The notes under the pieces are model-generated. The model made no database searches. It was not told the DNA's origin and saw only the letters and a list, made by a program, of their open reading frames with translations. A program made the position numbers and the translations under genes. Below are positions 33,359 to 45,623 of a stretch of 64,000 nt of DNA, in pieces. The DNA lies in assembly GCA_020746835.1 (NCBI GenBank), contig JAGPNK010000002.1:2170001-2234000 (forward strand). The letters run 5' to 3'. Within the stretch, counting starts at the first letter, position 1. Each line of letters starts with the position of its first letter. This DNA is from Stachybotrys elegans. Taxonomy: Eukaryota; Ascomycota; Sordariomycetes; Hypocreales; Stachybotryaceae.

Positions 33359-34532
33359 GATGTCGGCGGTGACAATAACGACTTGATAGAAATACTGCTC
33401 GTTATAAGGAGTTGGTTCTTTGAGGCAAGCCAGACTTCAGGCCATTTGACAGAGGGCTATCACCACCTTTATATAACAATCCTGCCTTCAAGCCAAAGGG
33501 CTATGTCAGCGCCTGACCCTTTCCTTGCCTGGTATAACATCCTCAATACACTCGCACCAGCTCCTCTTAGGTCCAGCAGCATCGCAGGCTAGCATCCGTT
33601 GCACGTAAACCACGGCCGTTGACACTCACCAAAAGCCGCCGATCCCCTGTCGCGTATTCGTCGTATTTCGACCAAACGGGCCTCACGAGGCTCTCCAAGC
33701 TCCTGCTCCGGCCCAGCGCCAAGACACGGGAGAGGCTCAGCCTCCCCAAAGATCAACAATCGGGCGTCGACGCTAGCAGACAACAACTCCGGTTTTCAAC
33801 CTCGAATCGCATGCCATTCGTCTTCTTCTGCTTCTTCACCTCTCCCGGGGCTGCTGCCTGCGTCTCATCCGATCCATATCACCAGGCTGGCTGCTTGCTC
33901 CCTTCCCTCCTGCCTGGATCCCGTTCTCCAATACCTTTCTGCGGGGCTGGAGGCAAAAGACTGCGCCACGGCCATGATATGCTATACCAGAATCATCCTG
34001 GGGCTTCATATTACCATACTAGAGCTGCATACTCAGGTACATATCTACTAACTAGCCCAAGCATGTTCGCCCAACGCCTCTCGCATCACATACCTGCCTT
34101 CCCTCAGTGGACAGGCTCTTGATCATGCGCCGCCGAGCTCGGCTACCTATTGCCTAACTTCCACTGCCATCTCGTTTTCGCAATCACTGGCTCGGAACTG
34201 TGGCATTTGACACTATCCCGTGAACCGAACTGGCCTCATACGCTTGGCGCCATCCATTAGATAGTTCTTCCAGCCTCTCCTCATCTGTTGCGACCACTCC
34301 CGTCAAGCCCGGCTCGGTGGACCTCTCTGAACAAGGCGGCTTCCAGGCAAATATCACATCATTGCAAAGACAAATCAGCTCGGCATCTATTTCATTTTGA
34401 CATGGACGATTGCGTAAACCGGGATATCATTGGAATCTAGCTATCAAGCATAACAAACAGCGACATTTCTTTGCAATCGCATCCATCTAAACAAACCGCA
34501 TCCAGTCTTCTCCACACCCCTCTTCCCCGCCA
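33359..34532. other. Intergenic between UPF0145 and ferric reductase genes
   Basis: A 1.17-kb interval. One plus-strand frame at 33619-34122 encodes a Cys/Ser/Pro-rich 167-residue sequence without recognisable domain and is treated as non-coding. Confidence 0.45.
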
Positions 34533-36598
34533 TCACCAGCCAAAGCTCTCGCAGTGAACCTCCACAGCAGGGCCATCTGCCTTGATGCACGAAGCTGCCG
34601 CGTTCCTGACTGTAGTCATCATGCCCAGCGGTCCGCAACCCATAACCAAGACCCGCTGGTCTGGCTGTGCCTCGCTCACAGATGCTCTGATCAACAACCC
34701 AACATCTGGCCTCTCATACTTGATTTGCATTGCGCTCTGAGCCACGAAATCCCTGCTCCTAAGTTCGGGAGTATCCACCGGTGACACTGCGTCACTATCG
34801 GACGGCAGCACCTTCTCCAGATCATTAGACGCGTCCGACATGGGCGAATGGACTGTGGCGAGGATCTCCTTATCCTCCGATGTAGGAGGTACATCAGCGG
34901 ACTCGCAGTATACAGTGAGACTGCCGTCCTTGCCGACCTCCTCAGGCTCTGGTCCCGAGCTCCGCGTCACAAATATCCGGAGCGATACCCGCGCATCGCG
35001 TTGAAGCGTGCGCAGGTGGGAGGCGCACCATTCCAAATAGGCTATTTCTTCCGGTCAGTTTCCGACGTCACCATGGTTGGATGTAGACATACACTTTTGC
35101 TTGATAACCCAGATAAACTCGACCTGAGGGGCCGCGCCGCCCTGTAGACGTCTCAGAAGACTCAGGGCCACGCCAAAGGCAAAGCTCGCCCCGCTGCCGC
35201 CCGCAATAAGCACGACCTTGTCGTAGGCTGCTGCGTCCGGGAACGTGCCGTATGATCCTTCCACTGATGCCTTGAGCGGAACCCCGGGGTGTTCCACGGC
35301 ATACTTGTGCAAATCACGAGTGAAGCCGTCGTAGGACGCCACCACGAACTCGAGGGGGTCCATGGCTGCGATGGTAAAAGGATGCGTCTCGAATGAGCGC
35401 ACAGCAGGGATCCATAGGAAGCAGTGCTTGCCCGAGTCGGCGCCGATGGGAGCCTTTGACAGACGTACTCGAGTAGCTCCGTTGGGGAGAGGAGTCAGGG
35501 TGGCCGTGTTGTTGACACTGTAGAGTGCGAGACGGGTGGCACGGAGGAGACGGTCCAGAGCCCACATACTACCGCTGACGATGACGATGAATATGATGGC
35601 CTTGGTGAACTCCGGCTGGTGCATGCCAATCATCACGATGGCCACTATCCAAAACCCAACATGCAAGTAGTAGAAGAGTTCGTACCACCAGTGTCGCACC
35701 ACGATCGCAGCCAGGCCAAGTGATGTGAACGCGCCCGCTGCCACCATGCCGTATATCTCATCTGTGTAAAGGAGTCGCCACGATCGTCCGTCATTTACAA
35801 AATACGAGGAGTAGCATCCGATGTGAATGAAAATGAAGGACAAGGTGGTGTATCCCGCCACTTGATGGAGGATATTGAGTTGTTCGTATGACCAGGCCGT
35901 GAACAGAGAAAACGGGGTGTTCTTGAGTGCCAGAAGAACGACGAGGAAGAGGTTAAGTATGGCCATCCTGTGTAGTGATTGTCAGAACCGTCTCTATGGA
36001 ACGATGAGGAGAGCTCTACTTACCAGCCGGTCCTGGACGCCAAGTTGGCAACCAAGGCTATAACACTGTTGTCCATGTGGGTGAAAGTAAGGGCCAAGTT
36101 GATGGCAGCGTAGCAAAGAATGAAGATTCCATGGCCCAGTGAGGGAAGATAGGGCATCTTGAATGTGAAGGCGCGTCGAAAAAATCTTGATCGCACAGAA
36201 TTAGCTGAGATCAGAGGGTTTGGCGCGTTTCTGCAGTTTGCCTACCTTGGCAAAGCAACCAAGGTGGATGATTTCCTAGACTTGGATCTGGTTGCCAGTA
36301 GGCGTACCCAGTGGAAGATGATGAAGATGAGAGCCAGAGAGGAGATGGCTGCGATGAACGCGTACATAACCTCGTGGTTAAGCCTGAGTCTCTTGGCAAA
36401 CATGGCCAGCATCTCGGGAGTGTAGTGGCTCGCGGAGGAGGAAGGGGGGGAGGAGGAGGAAGAGGAGTGTGAAGATCCCGCTGCTGAGCTTCCTTGACCA
36501 GTCGTTTGATGGCCCATGGATTCATGATTCCCAGAGTCTTGTCCAGAGCCCTGGCTCTGCGCCGCTGCCAGCCTCATGATGAGAGCGTTCAGTCCCAT
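34533..36598 (-). CDS. Ferric reductase transmembrane component (FRE/NOX superfamily)
   Basis: Spliced model: 36598-36246, 36185-36024, 35967-35093, 35041-34533; 632 residues. The enzyme moves electrons from cytosolic NADPH through FAD and two hemes to reduce extracellular or vacuolar ferric iron (copper possible). The N terminus is Gln/Ser rich and extracellular. Five to six membrane segments carry the heme histidines: ILHQVAGYTTLSFIFIHIGC and VRHWWYELFYYLHVGFWIV. FAD binding is HPFTIA; NADPH motifs are IAGGSGASFAFG and VMGCGPLGMM. The C terminus ends CESFGW, as in this family. Intron 3 was placed at GTATGT so that frame is kept (KQKS|YLEWC). A Ser/Asp-rich acidic stretch (residues ~510-550) separates the NAD-binding halves. 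Family assignment is strong; which ferric reductase paralogue is not. Confidence 0.93.
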
Positions 36599-39500
36599 GG
36601 CGGTAGGATGAAGAGGAAATGTGAGGGTGAAGGCGAGTGTGAGTGCTTGTTGGGGGGGAAACCTAGACAGAAGGAAAGGGTTAGCAAAGTTTATAGAAGA
36701 AGGAAGTCTTGTTAGCCGCCCTAGTCTTACAGGTGTGTTGGCAAAGCAGGCTTGTGCTGCCTCGACCTCTCAGTGCTTTCAGAGACTTGGGGGTAACTGC
36801 CTGGCAACTGGCGGCCGACAAACTCGCCCCCCTAGATGCGGGTGTTTGAAGACTGAAGTGGCAGGTATGAGCACACGTGGGTGAATCCCTTATCTTGAAG
36901 GTGGTGGATCAGTTCACGTTGCAACCAAGCATGTACTTCGAACAGCTTTGGTTCAGGATGGGTCAACCAGGGCCCTCGATAGCAAATATCTCGAGTCAGT
37001 GGCGAAGGGAAATCGAGGGACTGGCACTCGTCGAGTGATTTGACCTGTAAAGCGAAAGCTTATGCGTTTCCTCTAAAGGAGTGGGAGAGCTAGGGAGACA
37101 TGAGGAGGTCTTGAAAGACATGGTAGACGAAACGGGCGAAAACCGGTTGGATATATAGACGAAGGGAAAACAGGATGATTGTGCAGTACGCTCTTCTTCT
37201 CCCAACACCATGGTTTTCACCCCTTGCCACTTCTTCCCGTGGTGTGTATCTAGGCACGATGCCCCTGCCACCTCTCAGGGTGCGCAAGAATTTCCAACAT
37301 CGTCCAACTGCTTTCGGCAGAGAAGCCGAAGCAGCGGACTCAGCGTCCATGTTGCAGTAACCGCCGGCATCTCCACTTGGCGAGCTATCATCGAGGATCC
37401 CGATCTAGACCCGGCGTGTGCAAAACCGCCCTTGCTCACATATGCCACATATGCCGGGGCGTCGAATATCTCGTTCTATAGTCCGATTACCGGGTTGGGA
37501 TATAGGCCACTGGCAACGTACCGGCCTTGACGATGGCAGTGATCGCCCTCGCGGCCATCCCACTCTCCCACCGGCATTCCGGAGTCGACGCTGTTTGTCT
37601 CTCCGCAGAGGGGTTGGCGGGCCGTTACACCATGACGCTGTAACACACAAGATTTTCGACGGTCGCGTCGACAAATCCTCGTGGGCTTTCGCGTCCAGAT
37701 CAGAAGCCAGGCTAGAAGCCCAAATCGCCCTGTCAGTACCGCCTACCCCGCCTTTTGCTCTTGACAGGTGATTTCAGCCGTGCGCGAAGAGCCAAGGTTT
37801 CTTCAACATCTAGCATCCGAATAGGAAGAAGCTGGAGACGACGACGCCGGCAGCCGTGCCGATTTAGGTTCGTGGAGTAGAAATTTCCGCTCGCCCACGA
37901 TGTAGGCGAGATGCACAACCGATTCTCTGGCAATGGCATCCTTCTCGGCTCATGAAGCGTGGCTGGGCCTATGTCGCATGCTGCGGCAAGGAGACGAATT
38001 GCGCCACATGGAACTCGGCGACTCGACTCGGTCGCTGTCGACACAGTAAACACGGTACGCAGTGCTCGACGGCTCCTTGGCGGTCTACGCAGGCTTCCTA
38101 GTGTCGGCCGCCATGCAGAGCACGATTTGTCGACCGTCGTGCTTTAGAGCTTCATGTATCCGGCAAGTGGTACCGTTGCCTGCACACCGCACACGCCCAC
38201 GTCCTGGGTGCTGGGTAGGGTGGCTTCACGTCCGAAAGAGGAAAGCCGGTATGTGGATAGATTGCGTCCAGACGTTTCACAGGCCGGATCTACCACAGGG
38301 AGATAAGCTTTCTGCCGGATGACGAGGCAAATGGCAACGGTCGAGGTCCAGAACTTGCTCAGGCTTCGCTTAGGCCGCTGTCATGACTGCATAATGGCAC
38401 GCTCCATGACGATATAACCAGGTTTCTGGACACGGGCAATATGGCGGGGCCTGCTGCCTAAATGAATATGTTATAGCGATTCTGACTTAACGGCTGGTCG
38501 TCTTGGATAAGTGAGAGCGGTTGAGGGCGGCTAAAATCGAGATCCGGCCAGCGCTTGTGCTCCAGTCCGTGGCCCTGGAGATGCCCCCGACCCCTGTGGC
38601 AAAGTCGGGCCACTGCTGGCTACAACCACGCCCGAGGCAGATCTGGTACCTGTTCATCGCAGCAGATCTGATTTCACCGTGCGTTTCTGTCAAGGAGGAG
38701 CCGCCATCACAGGGCAAAATGACGAAAGGATGGGTCCGGCATACTCCGCCCTTTTCTTGGAGGAGACGAGCGAGGCGGCGTTGGGGATACGTGTGCCGGA
38801 TATCTCCTCTGTTCATCCGATATGGCATGCCGTGGACATAGCAGCCGCGTCGATCGATGGATATGATGTCCGGCAAGGAAGTCGAGGCTTGGACGCCCTT
38901 CCATGGTATGCCACGGATTGGTGAAGCAATGGAGCCTGTCGTTCCGTAGGTGGAGTCATGCTCATCCACCCCACGGCGTCCCACTGGCGCCCATCCATCC
39001 ACTCCGACCCGGGCTCCTAGCTCGTGCCTTCCAATCATCACTGCTTCCTGCCTCGAGGTCGCAATCGCCCATCCCTACCGGCTCCGTACCTTCCATATAT
39101 TCTGCCTCCCTATCTGAACGGGAAAGACGCAAGCCAGGGAAGCGTGCCGGGACGAATGTTACTAGCCACACGCCTTTCGGCACATTTGTATGACTAGAGG
39201 CTGAATGAATCAGAACTGACAAAGCCATCCATCTTCATCCATCTTCCTCTTCTGGAGTTGTCGATGCTACGTCGCAGGGTCCAACCCTCGATCTAATCCC
39301 ACCACCATGCCTTGCATACCCTGGCTACTGCCTCCTATCTCGCCCGGTCGAGCCGCCATGTCACCTCTCCCTGTCGCTCTCGAGCTCGACCATGCTATTG
39401 CGTGCGCGGCTCGTGAAGGCATCAGCATCATCTTTGACCCCCATCTCATTTCTTCCTTCCTTCTTTCTTCTTTCAACCCGCCAAGTCACAGGGTGCGGGA

Positions 39501-41256
39501 CCGTCGACCCAATACAGCAACCCGACAGTTATCTGGTCGCATTCACACAGGCCCGATGGCACATATGTAGCAAGGATGAGGCCAGCTTCATCTTTGGGCC
39601 GGACCTCGAATTTGTCAAACTGCCAACGCGTTGTCTGCTGCGGCCCAACCATGGTTGTTGCTCTTCGGCTACAGTCCGCCTTTCGCTACTGTCAGCGTCA
39701 GCATGTGAGTTGTCTACCTACATAGGTAGTGCACACTACAATGTCGAAATCCGACGTCTGCTTGCATATGTCACCGGGCGCGCGCACATTGTAGGTAGCA
39801 TCCTGCAGTCTTCATTGGCTTTCTCGTCCCCGCCATTTCCACCCACATGAACTCATTAATTTATATCCCCAGATCTTGCACGGAAATGCTGCCGTGCTGG
39901 TGCTGCAGGATGCATTGCACGTGCTCAATATCTGACATCCATTGTTGATTTCATACGACCTCAACCGTCACTCCCGGCTGTCATTCAGTCAGCTGGGGCT
40001 TGCAGCTCGCAGCACAGCAAGCAGATCAGACCCGGGCAGTTCATCGTGAGCTCCATAACAAAGGTCATCCATACACACCCTATCCTCGCCCAACTCGGAG
40101 CCTCCCGATTTCATCCCATTCTGGCTGCCAAGCTCACGAGATCGTCTCCAAGTACACTTGGCCCTCCACACGAAACCAAGAGATTCTCATTTATGGTTCC
40201 AACGGCCCTGTAATCCGCCCTCATGGGCACTTCCAGCCCCTACTCTGGACTGCCTACGCAACACGACTCACATGCCACGGCGCAGATTCAATTTTCCTGA
40301 TTATTGCTTACCGGCCTAGTTATTCCGTCCGTATCCTGCCAAGCTTCGGTTCGGGGGTTCAATATGTGTGAAGGTTGATGCTGATTTGCAAATATCGTCC
40401 ACCAAGATTTACTTTCGGTACAGCCCTTCAGCCTGGGATGATGCGGTTCCTCGCAGGTCAGCGTGGCTTCGTCGTAGCTTTGTCAAGCACATGAAATTCC
40501 GCTTCCCTCCAAGCCGGAAAGAGTGCATTCTTCTTCCTGCCAATGATGGCATGCTCGCGCAAGCACCATGTTGTGAACGCGATCAATCAACCGGCCGTAT
40601 ATTGGTTGATAGGATTGTTGGCGGGCTCCTTCACACAAACCATTGCGCAGCCTCGTAGCACTAGACAGCCTCAAGACGGAGGTTCTGTGAGACGCTTTTC
40701 AAGGCTGCAATGCTTGTTAAATACTCGTATTTTCGTGGTGATTACCAGCGATATATCTTCTTGAGCAAGTTTGCTTTCAGGAGTAATGTCCATGAACTCA
40801 AACTTCTCATGCGATTGCTAATTTAGCACCTTGGTGTGAATTCCACGATAACGGTGACCGCCCATTCTGTGACGCTCGACCTCGCGGCTGGCTTATATAA
40901 AATATACCTGCCAGTCGCCCAGAGACAAGTGAGCGAATGCTTCATGTACTATTTGCCCCCCTCTCTATTCATACAGTCATCGCGATAGAGCTAACGTGTT
41001 CGCTCCATCTGTACAAACGACTGTTCCACCAGGAAATTTCAGTTCGTGTCCCTTGGATATGAATGAGGCAGTGAATTCAGGCACAGCATGGCTACTTTTA
41101 CTTCTTCCTCTGGTACTTTCTCTCAGAATGCGAAGCGTAGCTTGGCTCGTGACGAAAGTTGTAACGGTTATGCGAACACGGCACATGGACTCACAATAAC
41201 CAACTCGTGAAAATAAGAAAAAGGAAATATAGCTTGATGATGAAAAGAGGTGTACG

Positions 41257-41358
41257 GTTCGAGGTGGAAGCAGTAGAGAGCCTCCAGTAAGGGTGATGCC
41301 TAGTGCCCCGATAGCCAATGTAGTTAGCCAGTAGAAACAAACAACGAGGCCGTCGTCA
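41257..41358. repeat. Diverged direct repeat, copy A
   Basis: It starts with the 14-mer GTTCGAGGTGGAAG and ends ACAACGAGGCCGTCGTCA. It aligns by eye over ~100 nt with copy B about 375-381 nt downstream, with indels. Confidence 0.65.
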
Positions 41359-41630
41359 AGCTGCTCTTAAGGATAGCCGACTGGCCGAGCCACAGGTGGC
41401 TACGAGCGTCATTACAAGCCAGGAAATATAGCATAGGTCGGGATGAGGGGAGAGTCAGAAGAGCCGAAGCCAGCAAGAAGGATGGGTTCAAGTGCCATCG
41501 CTGCCAGAAACAGTCGTAAGCAGTAGACAAATGCTGGAATGGAGGCATCGTCAACCGTACAGGCTCTGGTATTCGCCGAGTCGCAACGAACAAAGTCCAT
41601 AGTGATTCTATGATATAAGCGAGGCGTGGA

Positions 41631-41739
41631 GTTCGAGGTGGAAGAGAGACAATACAGTAGGAGTGGTGCCTATTGCCTGGTTCCCCGGCAACCAATGCAG
41701 TTGTAGACAGTAGGGAAAGCAACAACGAGGCCATCGTCA
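41631..41739. repeat. Diverged direct repeat, copy B
   Basis: It shares the opening 14-mer with copy A and ends ACAACGAGGCCATCGTCA. On the minus strand it forms the start of a 138-residue frame (41740-41324) whose first 23 residues look like a signal peptide. Copy A in the matching frame has a stop codon, so it is decayed. Confidence 0.6.
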
Positions 41740-42361
41740 TGGTGGTTTCATATCGAGTTTAATGAACATTATTTCGTTCTGGCTCATTCCTTAACAATGT
41801 CAACATGAACAATCATAACTGCGGTGTCCCAAATGTGTCTCAGGCTTCTGTCGAACAATGTAAAGTATTAGGGTCCAAGTGGTGTGCTTGGTATAACCCA
41901 AGCGAAACACCAAGGCATTTTTGATCGGATGACCCCCAGCAGGGATAGAATTACTACACAAACTTCTGTACAATTACGGGTAATACCTTCTTCACCAAAA
42001 CTGTGGTCAGGTCCAAGGCACATATGGATTTTTGGAAGTCAACAGGCGCAGGAGAAGACTGGTTCTTATCGTGATTTCATTTAAGCAAACCTCCCTTGAG
42101 GGACAAACATTTGTAAAGACTGTACTAAGTATGTGAATAAAGACTGTGGCCACCCATCATAATCGCTGTCATAACACTCTGAATCGCTAGAAAACGTAAC
42201 AGAAGGAAACAAAACAAAGTCAGAAAAGGGCTATATACACGAATGCGCAAGGTTAAAGCAACCTCTAGTTGCTCAAGATCAAGGGTATGAGCATCCCTCA
42301 TGACACATCGGAGAAGGATATGGATAGCATAGTGGTAGGCCATGATGTCTCATGCATTCTC

Positions 42362-43629
42362 TTACCACAAGGCCTCACTGTCCACCATCTGTTTCGGAAC
42401 CACGGGCGGCTGCGATTCGGAACGATCGCTGAGCCTCTTGTCAATAGTAGGCGTTGGCATCTTTGGAGTCCGGGGGCTCGGGGGTTTCTGAGCAGGCTTC
42501 GGGCTCCTGGGCAGGCCAGGAGATCCTCCTGATATCTCGGTTTGCCTCGAGTCACGGATGGACTTCTGGTAGGTCGGCGAGATCTGCGATCGTATGGATG
42601 GGTTGTATCGGTGATGCGGTCGGTAACCGGGCGTCTCACGCAGGGGAGGCGGCGGAGCTTGTCTTCGGGCGCGGCGCGGCGACGTCGCAGCCCAGGCAGA
42701 ACCAAAGGCAGCGCCCGGGTGGAAGGCAGTCAGCAGAATGACGGTGAGCAACGGGAAGGCCCCATTCATGATCATGAAGGCAACCTCATTCTGGAACAAG
42801 GTCCCGTTAACCCCCAACGCCATCTCGACAATGCGGTATATGCAGTAGGCAATCAGGAGTGCTGTCGCGCCTTCGATCGCTACACCCACGTAATCAGCAA
42901 AGGTACTAGACTTTTGGGTACCGACCGGTCATACCTCGAAGGAACAGCCTGAAACGCGACGATCGGTACACATTTGAGTGCTTGACATCAAGAGGCTGTC
43001 CCTTGGACACGAGGCTCTGATGGAACCATGTGTACAACGTGATGGATGTAACATGGCACAAAGCTTGAAGGGCCAGGCCGCCGGCAACCATTCCGGTGCT
43101 CTGAGATTGCTGGTGTCATGGTCAGTGGCACCGCCGAGACAAACCCTTCGCATTTTGGAGGATGACTTACGGTCAAACTATTGGGGGTGAATAGCAACAA
43201 CAAGACCCCGACGAGCTGAAGGACAGCCGCGCCCACGAGGAAAAGGCTGGCAAAAATGGCAGCCTTGAATGGCGTGATGGGGCTGAGGTGCGTCCCATAG
43301 ATGCTGAGCGTGTGAGGGAGGACAACAAAGACGGAGCTGCTGATGAAGGTCGGGCCGAGAAGTGTCCCCAGCAGCGTCAGAGCAGAGTACGCCCGGCTGC
43401 CTCGAACATTCCGGAGAAGAATGCGGCCCAGGAAGCCCAATATTTGGAGCAGTAGACCGATGATCAGAACTGCGGCGAATAGAGGGCTGCGAAACCTGAT
43501 CCCAAGCACACCGACAACCGGAATCAGCAACGCAAATGCAGCGAGCAGGAATGCGTTGCCTCCGAGATTAGGCTGATAGATGTAGAGAATGCCCCTTGAG
43601 GGGCAGACAGAGCCACAGTCGCTAGCCAT
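42362..43629 (-). CDS. RTA1-domain membrane protein (putative lipid-translocating exporter type)
   Basis: Spliced model: 43629-43171, 43100-42935, 42879-42362; 380 residues. The N terminus reads SRGILYIYQPNLGGNAFLLAAFAL, the typical RTA1 start (Y.P....N..F...F), followed by seven hydrophobic segments. Motifs such as LGFLGRILLRN, GTLLGPTFISSSVFVVL and YCIYRIVEMALG match the RTA1-like family, where R..E in the sixth helix region is conserved. Yeast members (Rta1, Rsb1) affect sphingoid-base tolerance and azole resistance. The ~110-residue cytosolic C-terminal tail is Pro/Ser/Arg rich and probably regulatory. Introns are 70 and 55 nt. The splice at CTCAG (43101) was chosen over a nearby CAG because only it keeps the frame. 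The substrate is unknown. The gene is isolated by gene-poor DNA on both sides. Confidence 0.9.
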
Positions 43630-45623
43630 GGTGAAGTGTCTACACCCTCATGGCAAATCTCGGAGGGAGGTAGGCGGGAGAAGCAAGTCGCAAAGGATGT
43701 GGCGGCTGCTCTACTACATCTATATACTCTAAGCGAACCCGAGTCTACGGCTCTGGTCAACCCCACAGGCCAACTTGCGTGTTGATATCGCGGCATGGGA
43801 GCTTGACCGGGACAGCTCATAACGGCACAGATGACCCGGCATTTTTTTTATTGTGAGTTAGCCGTGATTGCCATTGCCGAAGGACGAAAAGGGCAGGGCG
43901 CTGTTGGGTAGACCAATCGTGGGCGCTGCTGGCAAGCTGTTGGTTCATGGACGAACTCTTTCAGCGACGGGCGTCCACCACAGATGGATACTCAAGGAAA
44001 CACGGCGGTTAAGCAGGGTGCTGAACGGGATACCGGCGGGACGGTCCATGACGTGAGGGAGGGGCGATGGGGCGTTGGCGATGAGTTGTAGGGTCGCAAG
44101 GATCTGGCCAGCAAAGTGGCCTGCAGATGAGTCCAGTGACCTGGGAGGAAAGCCGGAGATGGTAGGCCAGCAAGTGACAGAAGCCGTGATGTTGGTCGTC
44201 TGTTTCACAGATGCGGTAGGTGGAGGAGGGCATCGATGGGGGGGCGATGGGGGCGCATCCTTGCAGCGCGCGTCTGTTAGCCGGTGGCGCGCGACGAGGG
44301 CTCTGGTTGGCTCACGAACGCTCGTCTAATGCCCCCCTCAACCCGTTATCCTGGACGGCAAACCTGAGCAGCTTTTGAGCCAGCAGATGTGGACCTGGAG
44401 GCGGTCCAATAGGCGCCAACCGAGGGGCTCTCGCGGAAATCGTCTTGGTCCTGCCCCAGAGCTCCCAGTGTTGATCGCCAGAGCCTTGGACGACCCTGGT
44501 AGCATCCTCTTCCCGTTACGGATGAGGCTCGAACCAACAGTTCCATCGGCGGTGGAGGGTGCATGGTGACTGGTGTGATGCGAAGAGAGGAGGATAGGGC
44601 TTCCCCGCCTATGGGCAGAGGAAAAGGCCCCTCGCGGAATCATACCGACACCTGAGCGGTCCTCGGCAGAGGAATACGGAGATATCAGGCGATGATGGCT
44701 TAGAGATATCTGGTTTCCCCGTCGCTTTGGGAGGTGAGCGGCGTGATAAGAAAGCCTGCTTCGCATGTGTTGAGAGAGCTGTGTGTGGCAGCCATCTAGT
44801 TGATCCATGCAAGCGAGTCGGATCAGCGTCATCATATGATGAGATGGTTGCTCGCGAAAGCATGATGGCGCTGTTTATAGTGAAAACGGCCCATCAATAA
44901 CAAGAGGCAGTGTTGATGCAGACAACTTTAGAAGTGTTGGTAGCTGATTATTCAGGCAGCCACATCCTCCGGGCATTCATAGTGCCCGTTTTGTTTCCCG
45001 CCTCACCGAGCACCAGTGTTGGTCCTGATTGGGTTAGTGCAGGATGGCGACAGGAGCACCGACAAACGCCCAATCAGAACCCTTCCCTGTCCAGCCATGA
45101 CATCAAATGGCAGCTGTCAAACGCAGCCCACCCAAGGATGACGAGGCTTGGATATAGAGGCTTAGACGGCCTGTTTACGCGTTCTTGGCCTCGCGCAACG
45201 TTCAAAAGGAACGCTTCTATCGCACGCGTGAACGGTTGTACGGGAGATAGCAGCAGCATACAACACCAGCTCGGCAGGCTTGCCAAGACCAAAGAAACCA
45301 GCTTCCAAGGGTTTCAGCCTAACCCCACATACCAACTCACTCAGTTCTCAACCCTCCTTCATGCTCTCGAGCCAAGGTGATTGATCATCACACTATCATC
45401 ATCTTCCCGGCCTCCTCGGTATTCCAAGCCTTCCAGTTAGGTGACACTCTGTACCAGAGCAGCCCCCACGCAAGGAAGGACTGTAGCCTGGGTACCAGCA
45501 GCTGCACGACACCTCCCAAGACCCTCCTGGTGACGCACCTCATCACATCGCCAGCGCCCGCATCTGACTGAAACCTCTCCCTTTTGGCTATATGCCGTGT
45601 TTGGCAGGCTCTGCCACATCACC
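43630..45623. other. 2-kb intergenic region, divergent between RTA1 and arrestin genes
   Basis: No gene is supported. An ATG at 45592 opens a frame that overlaps the arrestin start in another phase and could be an upstream ORF if the transcript starts upstream of it. Confidence 0.45.

Larger units (their letters stand above)
36599..42361. other. Gene-poor 5.8-kb block
   Basis: Short overlapping frames on both strands, none with a recognisable domain, signal or spliceable structure. The region holds a decayed direct repeat (41257-41358 and 41631-41739). No transposon terminal repeats or transposase were recognised. The part from about 40.3 kb looks somewhat more AT rich, but I could not measure it. 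The first ~500 nt are the promoter of the ferric reductase. Confidence 0.5.

Noticed and set aside
38487..39041. 184-residue minus-strand frame in the gene-poor block
   Set aside because: No domain, no signal, no homologous family recognised.
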